Below are positions 49,198 through 61,274 of a DNA stretch of 64,000 nt, piece after piece. Numbering within the stretch: position 1 is the stretch's first letter; every line of letters begins with the position of its first letter. The position numbers and the translations under genes were made by a program. Below the pieces are notes generated by a model, which was not told the origin of the DNA, searched no databases, and worked only from the letters and a program-made list of their open reading frames with translations. Source of the DNA: Cyathus striatus (Eukaryota > Basidiomycota > Agaricomycetes > Agaricales > Nidulariaceae); assembly GCA_025738555.1 (NCBI GenBank), contig JAOVFP010000020.1, positions 682,001 to 746,000 on the forward strand, read 5' to 3'.

Positions 49198-50225
49198 TCA
49201 GACTTGTGATTTTCTCTGTACAATGGTCACTGTGATTACTTCACATATGTGCGCCTCCAGCTGCTGAATGCCTTTCTTGTCTCGAGCTTCCCGTGATTTC
49301 TCGTATGTACTACTAGATGTAGCGTGCTGCTCTATCTGTAAGATCCCTTCCAACGGCTTTTTCGATAAAAGCAGCTTTAAAAATCCAACCTCAAGTTCCG
49401 TCCCTTCCCTGAGGAAATATGCATACGCAGGCGGTCCTGGATTGGTTCCATAGCCAATTGTAAGCGATTGGCGGGCTTTCAATGGTATATTTTGGGATAT
49501 ATAATATGGGGCTGCGGAAGAAAGTTATTTTAGAATAGCAATGACTGATAAAAGCGTACACACCAATACTGAAATCTTGGTTGTCCAAAAAGTACAAATA
49601 TGCATACAAGTCCCAATCTGAATTATTGGTAATCCGGAACCCATACGGGATCTTGGGATCTGCTATGATGTTCGCGATTCCGTCAGTCACAAGGTTGGGA
49701 CTATCAGGATGCCTGAGAGAAGGGTGTGTAACGCCTGCGATCGGTCCCAACCTCGTGATATCAAGACTTGCGATGCCAGTTTGTTGAAGGTCATGAAGGG
49801 GTTCAAGGTTAAGAAAAGAATGGTAGTGTGTCAGATATCCTATCGCTGAATAGAGGTCAGTAGGCCTATTGGGACCTCCAGGAAGCGATATTCGGTCCAC
49901 TCCCCAGCGGGAGACACGAGAATCGTGCACTTCAATAATGGCGCTGCTGTCATCAAGTAGGATAGCAAACTTCAGCTTTTCTGACACAAGCCTAGAAGAT
50001 ATCACTCGCGTGATTTCATGAAGGCGTGTGTCAGCTTCGACATGTTTCTGGTGTCGTTTTTATTTAGATTTGGGATACTGTAGTGCAAATAAAATATTCA
50101 GCTGAAACACTCACAGATGACTTTCCCGGTATTGCAGCCTTCAATGCATTTTCTTTCAGCAAAAACAGCCAACGGTAACCGTGCTTTAAATACGAGCTAA
50201 GAGTGTTGAGCAGAGAGAGCGACAT
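49198..50225 (-). CDS. orphan C-terminal region of mushroom caspase-like proteins
   Basis: Three exons starting at 50225 (MSLSLLNTLSSYLKHGYRWL). A GTGAGT intron leads to 'HVEADTRLHEITRVISSRLV'. The C-terminal half reads 'YGFRITNNSDWDLYAYLYFL', 'FSIAPYYISQNIPLKARQS', 'LTIGYGTNPGPPAYAYFL', 'EGTELEVGFLKLLLSKKP' and ends 'EVITVTIVQRKSQV'. This order matches, from memory, the beta-rich region that follows the caspase domain in many Agaricomycete caspase-like proteins ('FYFD...IGPWY', 'LTIGYG', 'TGFLKxFxST'). I see no caspase p20 core with its His-Cys pair upstream, and the Met start precedes a short unrelated segment. It could be a stand-alone derivative or a truncated gene. Assignment is moderate. 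Confidence 0.5.
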
Positions 50226-51366
50226 GATGGTCCCGAAAGAATCCTTATGTTGAAAGAATATATGTGCTGGGAACGCGCAAAGTACTGGAGAGAACGAGAT
50301 GCACCTTTTTCATACGCTTATCACTGCGCATTACTCTGGACAACGCTTGCAGGAAGGTGCGTGGCGAACTATAATCTTCATTAATTTCCGTCTCGTGCTT
50401 GTGCGAAGGCGACGAATCGTTTGTGCTGTACCCTGGTTAGCACCTTGTGTATAATAAACAGTTGGTATACAGCAGACGGTAGCATCATGTTCATGGTATA
50501 TCTTGGAGCAGAGATGAGGTGCTGAGGTGCTGAGGTTGCGACACGCATACATGCATGGTATTCCTTATCAGTTGCTAATTAATCCTTACCTCACGACATA
50601 TCACTTAGCGAGCTTGTTCTTCAATGATTGGGCATTGCCACGTGCCGCAGCTAAGGAGCAGGTATACTAATAGTTTATGAAGTCAATATGAAGGGCCTTG
50701 AGAACAAAGTGCGATACTTACCGGCGGAAGAAGGTAGCATGCCTGAAATTATGAAAGTCCGAACGGGTGCAATTGATGTTCTCTGTAGGACTATAAATAC
50801 TAGCCAAAACTGCCTCCCCACCGGTCCGGAGAGCATGCGTACTATGCATCTCACTGACGAGTCGGAGAGCCTTATGAACGGAGACAATGTTGTTGACTAT
50901 GTGTCTTCGACGGCGGATGTTACCAATGCCCCAGCAAGCGACAGAAACATTTTCACAAGCGAGGTCCTGTGAGTCATGCCCTTCGTAATCATTATAAAAC
51001 ACGGGGAGCATCCCCTTCTTTTAATACAAGACTCGCCTAGTTATGACGAAAACCGCTGTCCAGATCACCATCAACCATCACAATAAGAGGGTATCCTGGC
51101 AGCAGGTAAGCCAGGTAAGCAGACAGATACAATTCTCGAAAAGCAGCATCAGCCTTCTTGAGTTTATTGATCGACATGACTCCGGGCGTCCCAACAAATG
51201 CTGGCCTTCCGTTTCGTATCTCGCCGTTTCTGTCCTTTACAGCATTCTTCCAGCAAATATTTTCATTGCAAGAACACAACATCACCCTTCCTTTGTGCAC
51301 TTTCCCAATTAACGTCTCCACGCAATGTTCATCATAGTCTACCTCTCCTCAGTCTAATAACCTGGA
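50226..51366. other. intergenic region with unassigned minus-strand frames
   Basis: 1.1 kb. A minus frame at 51037-51321 contains 'EIRNGRPAFVGTPGVMSINK', faintly like an activation-loop segment of mushroom kinase-like proteins. Another minus frame at 50718-51011 is open for about 100 codons. I could not splice them into one product. They may be remains of a decayed gene. Confidence 0.35.
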
Positions 51367-52649
51367 TCACTCACCACTTCCTGAACGACTTCTACGCTCC
51401 AGAACCGAAGCTCTTAAGCTCGACTCCCCTTCATCTCTTTCCTTCCTCTCTTTGCGTTCTCGTATACTGTCCTGCCCAGGCGAGATAGTAGATGAAGAAA
51501 TGGTCGTATCTGTAGTAGTAGTGGGGTGTCCGGACGGCGTTACACTCCTTCTAGTCGGACTGCGAGACGGTGTCCCCTTTCGTGGTGTGCCAGAATTAGA
51601 GCTAGGCGTTCCACTCCGTCGCATGATAATTCCTTCTTCACCATTCTCCCTCTTGGGTGTTCCAACACGTCCGCGAGAGTTAACAGTTCCACTAGCGCTG
51701 ACGCCACGTCCTGGAAGAGTAGGCACATCCCGCGTAGATTGTGTTTTCTGCCGCCACCACAGAAAAGAGTCAATCCAACGCTTACGTTCTGCACGCTCTT
51801 TTTCTTCACGGCGGCGTTCAAAAGCGGCGCGATATCGCTCGTAGCTTTCTCTGAAGGCTCGGTCAATGCGGGAGGAGAAGATTAGCTCGCCACGGGGATT
51901 AGCGGCCGGAGGAATTGGAGCAATGGGGCGACTTGTGCTAGCTGATCTAGGTCTCCTCTTGGTTTGGATATTCGGGGAGGAAGGCGGGGAAGAAGAAGGT
52001 GGTTGAGGAAGGGGGCGAGGGAAGAAGAAAGAGAGGGGGTTGAGGTATGTGGGGAATTTAGATCGGAGGGGAGGTTGACGCATGTTCAAGTATATGTTGA
52101 AGGAGCGAAGGGCACGGTTGGCGTGTGGGACGTATCTGATGGTAGTCGTCGTCGTCGTACGCGTAGGTGACGGAGAAAAAGAAAAGCAAGAGAAATAAGA
52201 CGCACTTGTTGGCATACGCAATCTTCTCGGCATACATCCCGCTTGCAAAGAAGAGAAATAAAGTTGTCACGCTGACGAAGAGAAGTCCTGTCGCGATGTA
52301 AGGGTGTGGTAAGGCTTTATTGTCCCTGGTGTAGTAATTGGGGAGGAGTTTGTGCAAAACCAAGCGGTACGGAACCGCAAAGAGGGAAGAGTCTGGTGGA
52401 AGAAGGACCTCTACGAGAAGAAGGGCTATTGAAAACACGAGATAAGCTAGGAATACTAGGGAAATGAGTAGAGAGGAAAAATCGAGAAGGAAAAGGAATA
52501 CACTGATATTTCGACTTTCTGCGTTGCAGGTTAGCAGCAGTGGTCTTGAGGCGCTCTTCGAACATGAGCAAGTCGCGGTATGTCGCAGCATCGCTCGGAG
52601 GGAACGAGAGATTGAGAGATTTGGAGGGGGGCGGGGTACGAGGAGGCAT
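51367..52649 (-). CDS. SPO7: Spo7-like regulatory subunit of the Nem1-Spo7 lipin phosphatase
   Basis: Starts MPPRTPPPSKSLNLSFPPSD at 52649, followed by the conserved Spo7/CNEP1R1 entry 'ATYRDLLMFEERLKTTAANL' and 'QRRKSKYQ'. Two membrane segments follow: 'AYLVFSIALLLVEVLLPPDS' and 'YIATGLLFVSVTTLFLFFAS'. The next block 'NRALRSFNIYLNMRQPPLR' also fits the family. The C-terminal half is a Ser/Arg/Pro-rich tail typical of fungal members. Spo7 holds the Nem1 phosphatase in the ER/nuclear membrane, where the pair dephosphorylates lipin (Pah1) and controls membrane versus storage lipid synthesis. At least two introns are needed, after SKYQ and near 52210. It is 223 bp from the CSE1 stop on the same strand. 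Confidence 0.83.
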
Positions 52650-52872
52650 GCTAAGTGTGACGATGAACTTGCACTTGAAGAGAACAGAGCTCAAACGGAA
52701 CCTTGCATTTCATTATACCCGTTCCCACGTGATTTGTATTACCACTTCCTCAAATTCAAACGTCAAAAACATTAACTACTTCGTAGCTATCTTATCTCCA
52801 TGTTCATATGTTACTATGTATGTCAGTTATTACAAGTGCTTCACCTTCCTATCCATATTCTACGTATCACCC

Positions 52873-55800
52873 TCAGATACTCACTCCAGCAGCCGCAATC
52901 ATGCTCTTAACTCGTTCCTCCCCAATCATTTTCGACAGCCCAGCCATCTCTTGCTCCAGGTACTGCTGCGGATTCTGTACATACCCAACAGGATCTGCCT
53001 CTGGTGTTTCAGACGCAACGAGCCGCGAGTATGCTGCTTGGTACCCAGCCGTTTGCTCTTCGGTATCAATTTCCGTAATTCCACCGTTGGCGTCCCCCTC
53101 GCTCATGTTAAAGTATTGAGGCTCACTGAACAACTTTCCTAACGCCGCGTATGTAGCAGGCCTGTTCACGTGTCGATCTAAGCCGGTAAACTGAGAAGTG
53201 CTGATGGACCACGTACCATGCTTGTATTGAAGGCTCTTGTACCATGAATTTGCTCTTACATAGCAGCCTCGTAACCCCGACCACGGCCAGTTTTCTATCC
53301 CTATGTGGTACCTTTGGAGCTTGTGGGATAACAAAGTTGCATAGGATCTGTGACCAGAGCCTATAAGCAGTCCTTTTAGTAACAAGACGTTAGTGATAAA
53401 ACAATCTACAGTACCTCGGCTGAATTTCCTCAATGATAGCAATGATGTAATCCGGGCCCATGTCGGGTACATTAATTGCAGATATGAAGAGTAAAAACTT
53501 AGAGAACAAGTATACAAACTTATCCGTCTTGCTGGTTTGCATCCGCGTGAGGAGCGTCATGATGATCGGCTTCATAAATTGCTGTAACGCACCCCTGCCA
53601 ATTTCCCCAAATAAACATTAGCAACCCAATAAAAGTAATCTAACGACGAGAGAAGCGACCTACGGTTTGACATATTGGACCACCGCTTGCAACAATTCAA
53701 AGCCCCATGCATCGTTCAATTTGGAGGGGATCAGCCGTTGCTGAACTACGGCAAGGACGCCCGCCAGTTGGCCAGAAGCAGTCATATGCTCCGCATCGCG
53801 CGAAAGGAAAGCTTTAAGAAGCCTCACTAGACCAGGAATCGAACCTTTTTGCTGCCACGTAGCAGGGGTGATAAGGATTTGCATGAGGGCGCGGTATTGA
53901 GGAGCGACAACGTCTTTTCGGAATTCGAGCATTTGTGCAAGAACTTGGAAAACGTAAGGAATATATTCTGTATGATAATGAGATATCTATATATAAAAAA
54001 GAAAGCAGAATAGTGCTTACGTTCGATATCAGCCTGAAGTATAATATTGAATGGTTCAAGCAGATACTTCTCAAATACAAGCAATGAATCGGGTGTGCCG
54101 ATGACCACAAATCTTGAACATCGAACATGAGACAGGAACAAGCTATATGAACGAAAGAAGATACCTCATAAGGCCGGATATGCTTTCAAAGATGTACTGA
54201 TCAAAGTTGGGGTTGCTTGGGTTCTTGGATATGACACCCAGAATGGCCACGAGTCGCGAAAGAATGCGCTCATATACAGGTGTAAGTGTCTGTCTTGCGG
54301 TTACAATAACGCGCATAATGCCTAACCAAAGTTATCAAGTGGATGAAGAAGCGTAAGAAAGTTGGTATACGTACATTTCATAAGATGGTCATTCTCTGCA
54401 ACTTTCTCGGGTGTACGGCCACTCTCAATCTTGCCTAGGAGTGCATTAACCAGATCCACAGCGAAGTCATGGATATCTGCTTGGGCAAACCTGAAGAATA
54501 GAATTGTTAGAATGGCTTATAATCTTCATAGTGGGAAGAATTCGACGAATATATCTGAAACTTCTTGTGGACAAACATGACACTCACAAAAGTTGATTTG
54601 CCTTCTTGATGAATAAAATCTTGTCAATGGTGATGGCAGCATACGTATACGTGACATAGTTGTCAGACCCAAGGTGGCGGACGAGAAACGGCATTACAGA
54701 AAGTAATTGCTCCTTAGTGAGCTATGAGGAGGATAAGCATATCTCCAAAGTTATTTCAGAAAACATCATGAAGAAAGAGCATCAGTTGACTCCGATAGTC
54801 AACTAGACAGTCGAAGTAAACGCGAGCATCCATTGAAGCCTCAGCACGTAGTCTGTTTCCAGAACATCGTTCTTTGTGGCTGAATGCCGTAAACTACTAA
54901 GAGAGGAATCCGGCCACATTATGGACAAGCGAGAAGAGAACATGAACCCACCTGATTTCTAAACGTATAAAGAAATCTAATCGCATCGACCTGCAAGATC
55001 GGATGCACTGTACCCTCCTGTGCCTGCAAATCTTGGAAGACGTGATCGCCAAAAAACTTGACAACATCCACGAGAGCATTCGTAGACGTGACACCGTGCT
55101 AAAGCATAACAATTTAATGATCGTCAGTGGCTAACCCATGAGGCTGTGCTCACCTGCACCGTAGATCCCCTCGTTGCAACCGCAGTCAGCAAGAACACTG
55201 CAGCATCCTTTGCCTTCCACCCCTCCTCTCCACCCTTATTCTTCGCTTCCTCCAGTCCTTTTCCAATCCAACCCCCCACGATCTCCGTTGCCGCACTCTC
55301 CATTCCGCTTCCGACAAGTGCCTTTAACACGTCCGCTGCAGCCTGTCTCCTGGTCTCACCACCTCCGACCACTCCAAGATCCAAACGAACGTACTCAAGT
55401 GGATCATCTTCAAACTGCTCTATTTCGTGCTCGCGTAATGTTATATTTGGAATAATCACAGCCGAAATGAGTGAAGAGAGAACCGGGGTCGAGGAAAAGA
55501 GAGAGGTGTAATAATTGGAACGAATGGATGTAGATAGGAAGCGAAGAGCTTGAGAAACCAGCTGCAATGAATTATTAGATATCTAACGGAATAATGCAGC
55601 ACAAAAATACCCACTCCATCGTCGGCAAGTGATGGAAGTTTGTTTGATCCAACTAAGTTCCAGACACCTTGTACAAAAGCTTCGACTGCTTGTGTCTTTT
55701 GTAGTTGTTCGGGATAGAGTTTGATGAACAACTGCGAGAATGTTATGACAGACTTAAAATGAATCAAAAAAACTTTACTGCACCTCTGCAATCTCAAGAA

Positions 55801-56782
55801 TCCCGGTCTTAATTTGTGAAGGCAACGACGGAACCGTATCGTCGGCCTATGGTTGCAAATATTAGTTGAAAGTGCACGAATAAAAATGTTGTTCTCACAT
55901 CACCCTTCAACTCTATTGGATCCCAGGTAATGAAAACCTGCCACCACCCGGTTTGGGGTGCCCAAAACTCTTCGTTAGCATCTTCAATAGCGGGCGGCAA
56001 ATCCTGGCACGTCAAATCATAGAATATATCGACCAGCAATACCATACTCTGCGCCTGGTACTCATACTGCTCCTTAGTTGTCGTAGGAGATTTATTAAGA
56101 AGTAGAGTTGCAGTCTGGCGGAAGAGCTGCAGAAATGGAACCATGAACTTTTCAAGTACAAGATTGATGGTACTGAATAGTTCGTCGGAGCGCACGAGAG
56201 CGCGCCACTGGCGGAAGATAGAGTGTGCAGTCTGAAGAACTCCAATATTTATACTGTAGTCATTTGGAGATAGGGAGGAAATGAGTTGCTGCAGAATAAT
56301 AGATTAGCCGGTGAATGAAAGGAAGGAGAGCTAGAACAAACATCAATTAAGTTGCTCCACTTGGCAGGAAAATCCAGCTCAGCAATAAGCGATACAGCTT
56401 CTGCAACTTGTGTACGAACAGATTTGTCTGCAGTATTTGAAAGAGCCAACATGGCAGGCACTAATCGTTCGCGTAGAGTGGCTTTGTCGGCTTCAGCAAG
56501 GGGTTGTACGTCCTGCAATGAAATAAAAAGGAACTGGATCAGTATCACATCTACATTCCAACAGCACAATCAGCTCACTTCTTCCCATCGTAGCTTGGTT
56601 ATATTCTTCAAGTAAATGCTGCCTGCCAGCCGAACAGCACGATCTTGGGACGACTGAAGAACGAGAGCGAGAAGATGGGGAAGAAAACCAGGCTGGTTAC
56701 TGTATTGATTGAGACTCTGTTCGGCCTGTTTTCGAGTATCAGGATTGAGAGAGGCAAGGAGCAGATTGGAGAGGTCGGCCAT
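52873..56782 (-). CDS. CSE1: CSE1/CAS exportin (importin-alpha re-exporter)
   Basis: A multi-exon gene of the importin-beta superfamily. The N-terminus MADLSNLLLASLNPDTRKQA with 'SLNQYSNQPGFLPHLLALVL' and 'RLAGSIYLKNITKLRWEE' is the Cse1 N-terminal domain. Next come 'ELDFPAKWSNLIDQLISSLS', 'FTIQYEYQ'-like helices, 'FEDDPLEYVRLDLGVVGGGE' (the insertion loop typical of Cse1) with 'TRRQAAADVLKALV', then 'IMRVIVTARQTLTPVYERIL', 'FVYLFSKFLLFISAINVPDM', 'LDRHVNRPATYAALGKLFSE' and the C-terminus 'YLEQEMAGLSKMIGEERVKS'. It exports importin-alpha from the nucleus with Ran-GTP. HEAT repeats fill the length. The gene looks intact; individual exon borders were not all fixed. Confidence 0.92.
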
Positions 56783-58076
56783 GATAGTCTAGTGAAGAAG
56801 ATCGTTTGCGATCTTTCAAAGCTCAAATCCTTTCAAATTCAATTCGTGATCAAAGACGCGTGCAACTGTTTGGTTTTATAATCATGTGACCACGATATGG
56901 CTTCAATGACAACAATTGGCTCTGCGGTAGTTAACTTCTCACTACTTGTTGACTACTTGTTCCAACACTCTTCGGCAGCGAGCACTCTCTTTACTTTAGC
57001 CCTCTGTAGCCACGGCACGCAGTAGAGTGGTATTCAATCCTAGTTGTTAAATCAAAGTCGTTTTGTGCGTCATGTTTACTGTTGCAGACTTGCAGCTACA
57101 GTGCTTGGTGTGTGCCACGAAGTGGTAACTGCAGTCTGCATGCACTGTACTACTTATGTAAGGTAGAGGCATTTCATACTCATCAAATGTCATGTGATGT
57201 GACATTGGTGTGACAAGGACTTATCAGAGCAGGATTCCCACTACAAACCAACCACCAACCATTTATTTTCATTCATTGTCATTGTCCTTTTCCGCTTTCT
57301 CTATAGAAATGCATACTGTGATATTTAAGTAAATGGAGAGGTGGTGTGGAAGTATATAGTAGGTATGGCAAAAGTTAGTGCAAGCCTGAGCTCAACCAAG
57401 CTAGAGTTGTAGGATTCAAGTAGGATTTCATTAGGAAACTACAGTGAATATGTTTTCTTTCAGTAGTTCTTTCAAAATAGATTCAGGAAGTTCAAAGAAT
57501 ATGGTGGTGGCGATATTTTTGTGCTATCCAAGCTGGATGCAAATTCTATTCAAACCTGAGCAATACAAATATGTTTCTGACATTTGTATTGAGTTCCTAG
57601 CTTTTTATTTCTGATTTATATATCCAATAACTTATCCAAACTCTAATTTAATGTTCATCCTTTATGTGGGCTTACATCCAAATCTCCTAGTCAATCTATG
57701 TATACAGCCTTGCAACAACTTCATCATGTACCAATGTGCACATATTTAACCTTGTCTGATAGTTCACGCTTTCCACATCATTACTGAGAAAAATCTAAAT
57801 CCACTACAAGGTAGGTAGACAGAAATATATAAATTTGGTGGTCTCATAATTTGTAGAATGTTTCATTGTGAATTGTGAACAAGATTTCTTTGGTTTGTCA
57901 TGCAGAATCACACTTTTTCACGTGACATTAGATGAGTATGTACTGCCCCTACCTTACTACAAGACTACAAGCTTTGAACAAGTTTCATTAAATTTTGCTG
58001 ACTACATAAGCAAGACTGCCAGAACCCCTGGTGTGTGGCACTGTATAGTTGCCATAACCTAGCCTTGACACAGGCT
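56783..58076. other. AT-rich intergenic region, start of a transposon-rich stretch
   Basis: 1.3 kb upstream of CSE1 without any gene-like frame. The longest plus frame (57868-58062) has no recognisable content. No terminal repeats were found inside this part. Confidence 0.4.
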
Positions 58077-58084
58077 CCTAAAAC

Positions 58085-58815
58085 TAGTGTTGTTGCACAG
58101 AGTGATCTACCATGAACTGAAATCAGTTCAGTCTGCTTTTGCTGACAGATCATAATTTGTTTGTGGAATGAACTGGAAGTGATTTGAGATCGCGAATCCA
58201 TGAACTGAGGAATGATCTGGCTGATTATTCACGTGATGTGTGTTGTGTTGCAACTACTGCACCAACTTTGTACCAATTTTGAAGCTCACCATGTATAATT
58301 GTCTCTGATGCAATGAATTTAATGACTAGAAGCTTTACATAATCCAATATGAAAATATAATGCATTTAAATTCCTCTGAGCTATGACAGAAAGGTGGAAC
58401 AAGTAAGCTGAACAGGTGAGTGAGCTCCATATGGGCTCACTAAACTGGCAGACTCTATCAAAAATTGCTGTATATATGGTCCAGTGCCACCCTATGCTTC
58501 ACAAGAAATAATAGGGATTAATAGTCAAGAGTGCAAAATTCCAGTACTTGATTTACTGTAAGTGCACTCTAATTTGTCCAATAGTACTATATGTGTCTAG
58601 CCCTTGAGTCAAAAATGAAAGTCAGTCTAGAGTCTAGGGCATTTGCTCAGGTCACAATTTGATTGGCTACCACTCTAACAACAACCTACTGCTGACATCA
58701 TGAACTAGATCATCACTCCAATTGCTTCAAATCATTGTTGACGATTTGATGCAAAGTGTCTACAAAATATCAGATCAGTTCACTTCAGTTCACTCCGTGG
58801 GCCGCGGCAACACTA
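58085..58815. mobile_element. non-autonomous hAT-like element, 731 bp, target duplication CCTAAAAC
   Basis: The sequence begins TAGTGTTG and ends CAACACTA, an 8-bp perfect terminal inverted repeat. It is flanked on both sides by the exact 8-bp direct repeat CCTAAAAC (58077-58084 and 58816-58823). Eight-base duplications are the hallmark of hAT transposition. Beyond the first 8 bp the ends still share GAGTGA and repeated CAGTTCA/GAACTGA motifs, as in subterminal transposase-binding repeats. It has no ORF above about 70 codons, so it depends on a transposase elsewhere. Confidence 0.85.
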
Positions 58816-58823
58816 CCTAAAAC

Positions 58824-59402
58824 CATCCTCTTGTATCACGAGGTATTCCTCCTTATGTTTTTGTAGAGGCAAACATCCATCAATATTTATTTGGGACAAA
58901 CAAAAACAAGGAGGAATGCTCACAATAGAGAGGCTGGCACAACTGGTTTCCAAAATTTGTCTGTGAACCCTTTTCATCAACAAGGACATCAACAGCTGCA
59001 CTTTTTAGGAGCCTGGCCTTGACACTGGTTAAACATGTCTGCTTCAAAATTCTGGTTCCAGCTTACAGTAATATAACATGTAATGTACATTGCTTCACAA
59101 CACACATTAAAGGGCAAACTTGATGAATCCTAGTTTTTTTGTTATTTCTTTTTTATACATAATAATAAGTTTACTTGTTAGATACTCATTCAGGAGTTGC
59201 TGACACCTGGATCAGCAGAAACCTCACTTGGATAAGAAATTTACTTTCACATTTCTTGTTAGGAGACAGAAACCTTTTTATTGATTTCCTGTGTATTATT
59301 TTATTTATTTTACCTTCATTCTAAAATCCCTTGCTTCATTCTAATTATACTATCTTCATTATAATATTTTTCCTTTGTTTTACTAGCTGCAACTAGCTAT
59401 TA
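58824..59402. other. AT-rich sequence, possibly decayed coding sequence of an older element
   Basis: A minus-strand reading (about 58840-59030) gives 'DVLVDEKGSQTNFGNQLCQP' and further protein-like residues, with two in-frame stops. Removing the 58085-58815 element extends an open reading into the left flank, suggesting the element landed in an older coding sequence. The family is not recognised. The rest is AT-rich and featureless. Confidence 0.35.
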
Positions 59403-59498
59403 CAGTGTTTCCACAGTTCTGCACTCATTTTAATAGCTCCCACTTTATTCTAATTATTCAACAATGAAAAAATCAAGAGTGAATGTATGGAAACACTT
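59403..59498. mobile_element. short MITE, 96 bp, TA-flanked
   Basis: It begins CAGTGTTTCCA and ends TGGAAACACTT, so the ends are inverted repeats (10 of 11 bases). It is flanked by TA at 59401-59402 and 59499-59500. TA duplication with CAGTG-type ends fits a Tc1/mariner-derived miniature element. Such short, AT-rich sequence could in part arise by chance, so confidence is moderate. Confidence 0.5.
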
Positions 59499-59524
59499 TA
59501 TATGGGAGTTATGTATATGGCAGT

Positions 59525-60133
59525 TGTCACATCCTGTTCTATTCCACTAGGGACAAGAACCTCGGAGTAGATAGTCTAATAGCGGAGTAACTTGTACAAC
59601 GTTAGTAGGGTGTGTGGAGATAATGAACAAGTACGGGAGTAGTGGAACGTTGGCTTCAACTTGTGTGTTGTGCCCCTTGGACTTCCAGTTCCGTATTTAG
59701 AACAAAGCAGAGTAAGTGGCAAAATAGCGGAGTTGGCTTAAGGCCCAAGTGGGAGAAGGGTGTAAACGTAGTTGATTTGAAACTGAAGTCTATCTACATT
59801 ACAGGAGTAGTTTATATAGTAAACTACTTTGTTCGAATGCGTACAGAGTAATGCCCATGGGTATGTGGCATCCTAGGGTTAAGTAAACTCCACGAAATGT
59901 AGAACATGGTAAACTAGTAGTACACCTCTAGATTATAGTCATAGTGGAAATGGCCACGGCTGGAGAACGAGGTAGTAATATTAAAGGGAAGGAACAAGTA
60001 AACAGTTACAAGTAAACATTAGTAAGGAAGAGTTCGATATATAACAAGTATACATAGTCTGGAGGAAATGTACTAAAAGCGGAGTAAACCTGGAGTTGAC
60101 TCCAATGGTACAGGGATTGTCACGGATATGACA
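59525..60133. mobile_element. solo LTR of a retrotransposon, 609 bp, target duplication GCAGT
   Basis: It starts TGTCACATCC and ends GGATATGACA: TG...CA termini within a 10-bp near-perfect inverted repeat (9 of 10), the standard LTR end structure. The exact 5-bp direct repeat GCAGT lies on both sides (59520-59524 and 60134-60138), as left by an LTR-retrotransposon integrase. No internal coding region or second LTR is present, so this is a solo LTR left after LTR-LTR recombination. Orientation was not determined. Confidence 0.8.
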
Positions 60134-60148
60134 GCAGTTGCCTAGTAA

Positions 60149-61262
60149 TAGTGGTGTTGGGGTCTGGTTCTGTCTGGTTCAGAGACCATTTTCTCCAAAC
60201 CTAGAACTGGACCTGAGGTCCGGTTCAGGCATTTTCCTCAAACCTAGAACTGGACTTGAGGTTCAGGTTCTCTGGGGTCTGGTTCAGGTTCAGAGCAAGT
60301 TTGAATGTTGAACTGGACCAAGGGTACTGTTTTTTTTTCAACTTATTTAGAAAATTAACAGTGTAATATTCACAAAAATTACTAAAGCACTTTCATTTCA
60401 ATAGTAATTCTTATGTATTAAGAAACAGAAGTTAACAATTTATTAACTAATGTCAAGGATAGTAAGAATAAAGGGAATGAATTATATGCAGAAGCACAAT
60501 TCCACTGGGATATGTGAATCGTCTACTTGTGAGTTCATAGTGGGCAGAGCGGACAGGGATGAGCATGGAGATACAGTAGATATAAATGTTCAATCAACAA
60601 GATCCATGGCCAGAGCAAGCAGCAAATGCAGCATCGTTTTGTGGCCTGTGTTTGGTGCACCATGCTACCATTCCACTTTCCATGCCACTGACTGCTGCGA
60701 CTGCTGTGCTTGGGTTGGGTGGGGCCCAGAGGCAGAAGTCTGTGATTGAGAATGAGCGTAAGAACAAGAAGAGGGTGGAGGAGTGGAGAAAGAAGGAGGG
60801 GTAGGGAACGTACTGTCAAGAGCAGTCAAGAAAGCCATTTGACACATCAATTCAGGCCTCTCTGTCATGCTGATGCATATGTTGCACCTGAGTTGACTAC
60901 CACATATGGGGTTGTCATCAGTGTTGACTTTGTAAGGCTGTTAGGAGAGATAAAGATAAAGAGGGTCAGTAGGAAGAAGGGAATGAGTTGGATGTAAACA
61001 CATGATTCCACTGGAATATGTGAATCATTTACTTGTGAATGAAGTAGCAGTGAAGAGTGTCCATGCCACTTCCACCCTCACAAATGAGCAACATCAGGAA
61101 CCAGATTTGAACACGTTCAGAGGAAACTACACTATGGAGAACCAAAAACTGGACATGAGGTTTGGTTCCCCTAAGTAGGATGAACTTCAGACCAAACTTA
61201 CATCTGGTTCTTGAGCAGTTCACATTCGAACCTAGGTTCGGAACCAAACCCTGACACCACTA
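60149..61262. mobile_element. non-autonomous hAT-like element, 1,114 bp, target duplication CCTAGTAA
   Basis: The left end TAGTGGTGTTGGGGTCTGG matches the complement of the right end, TAGTGGTGTCAGGGTTTGG, at 16 of 19 positions, with the first nine identical. The exact 8-bp direct repeat CCTAGTAA flanks it (60141-60148 and 61263-61270). Near the left end the motif AACCTAGAACTGGAC occurs twice (about 60198 and 60240), and related GAACC/GGTTC motifs fill both ends, as in hAT subterminal regions. The interior carries a diverged 60-bp direct repeat (60473-60532 and 60979-61038). No transposase-sized ORF is present. Confidence 0.87.
60473..61038. repeat. 60-bp diverged direct repeat inside the 1.1-kb hAT-like element (outer bounds)
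   Basis: Copy A (60473-60532) and copy B (60979-61038) share the order GGGAATGA, ATTCCACTGG, ATATGTGAATC and TACTTGTGA with scattered substitutions. They are separated by about 446 bp. They may reflect an internal duplication when the non-autonomous element formed. Confidence 0.7.
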
Positions 61263-61274
61263 CCTAGTAAGTAT

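Noticed and set aside
60535..60819. Transposase fragment inside the 1.1-kb hAT-like element
   Set aside because: The frames there are Leu/Cys/Pro-rich without any hAT dimerisation or zinc-finger motif.
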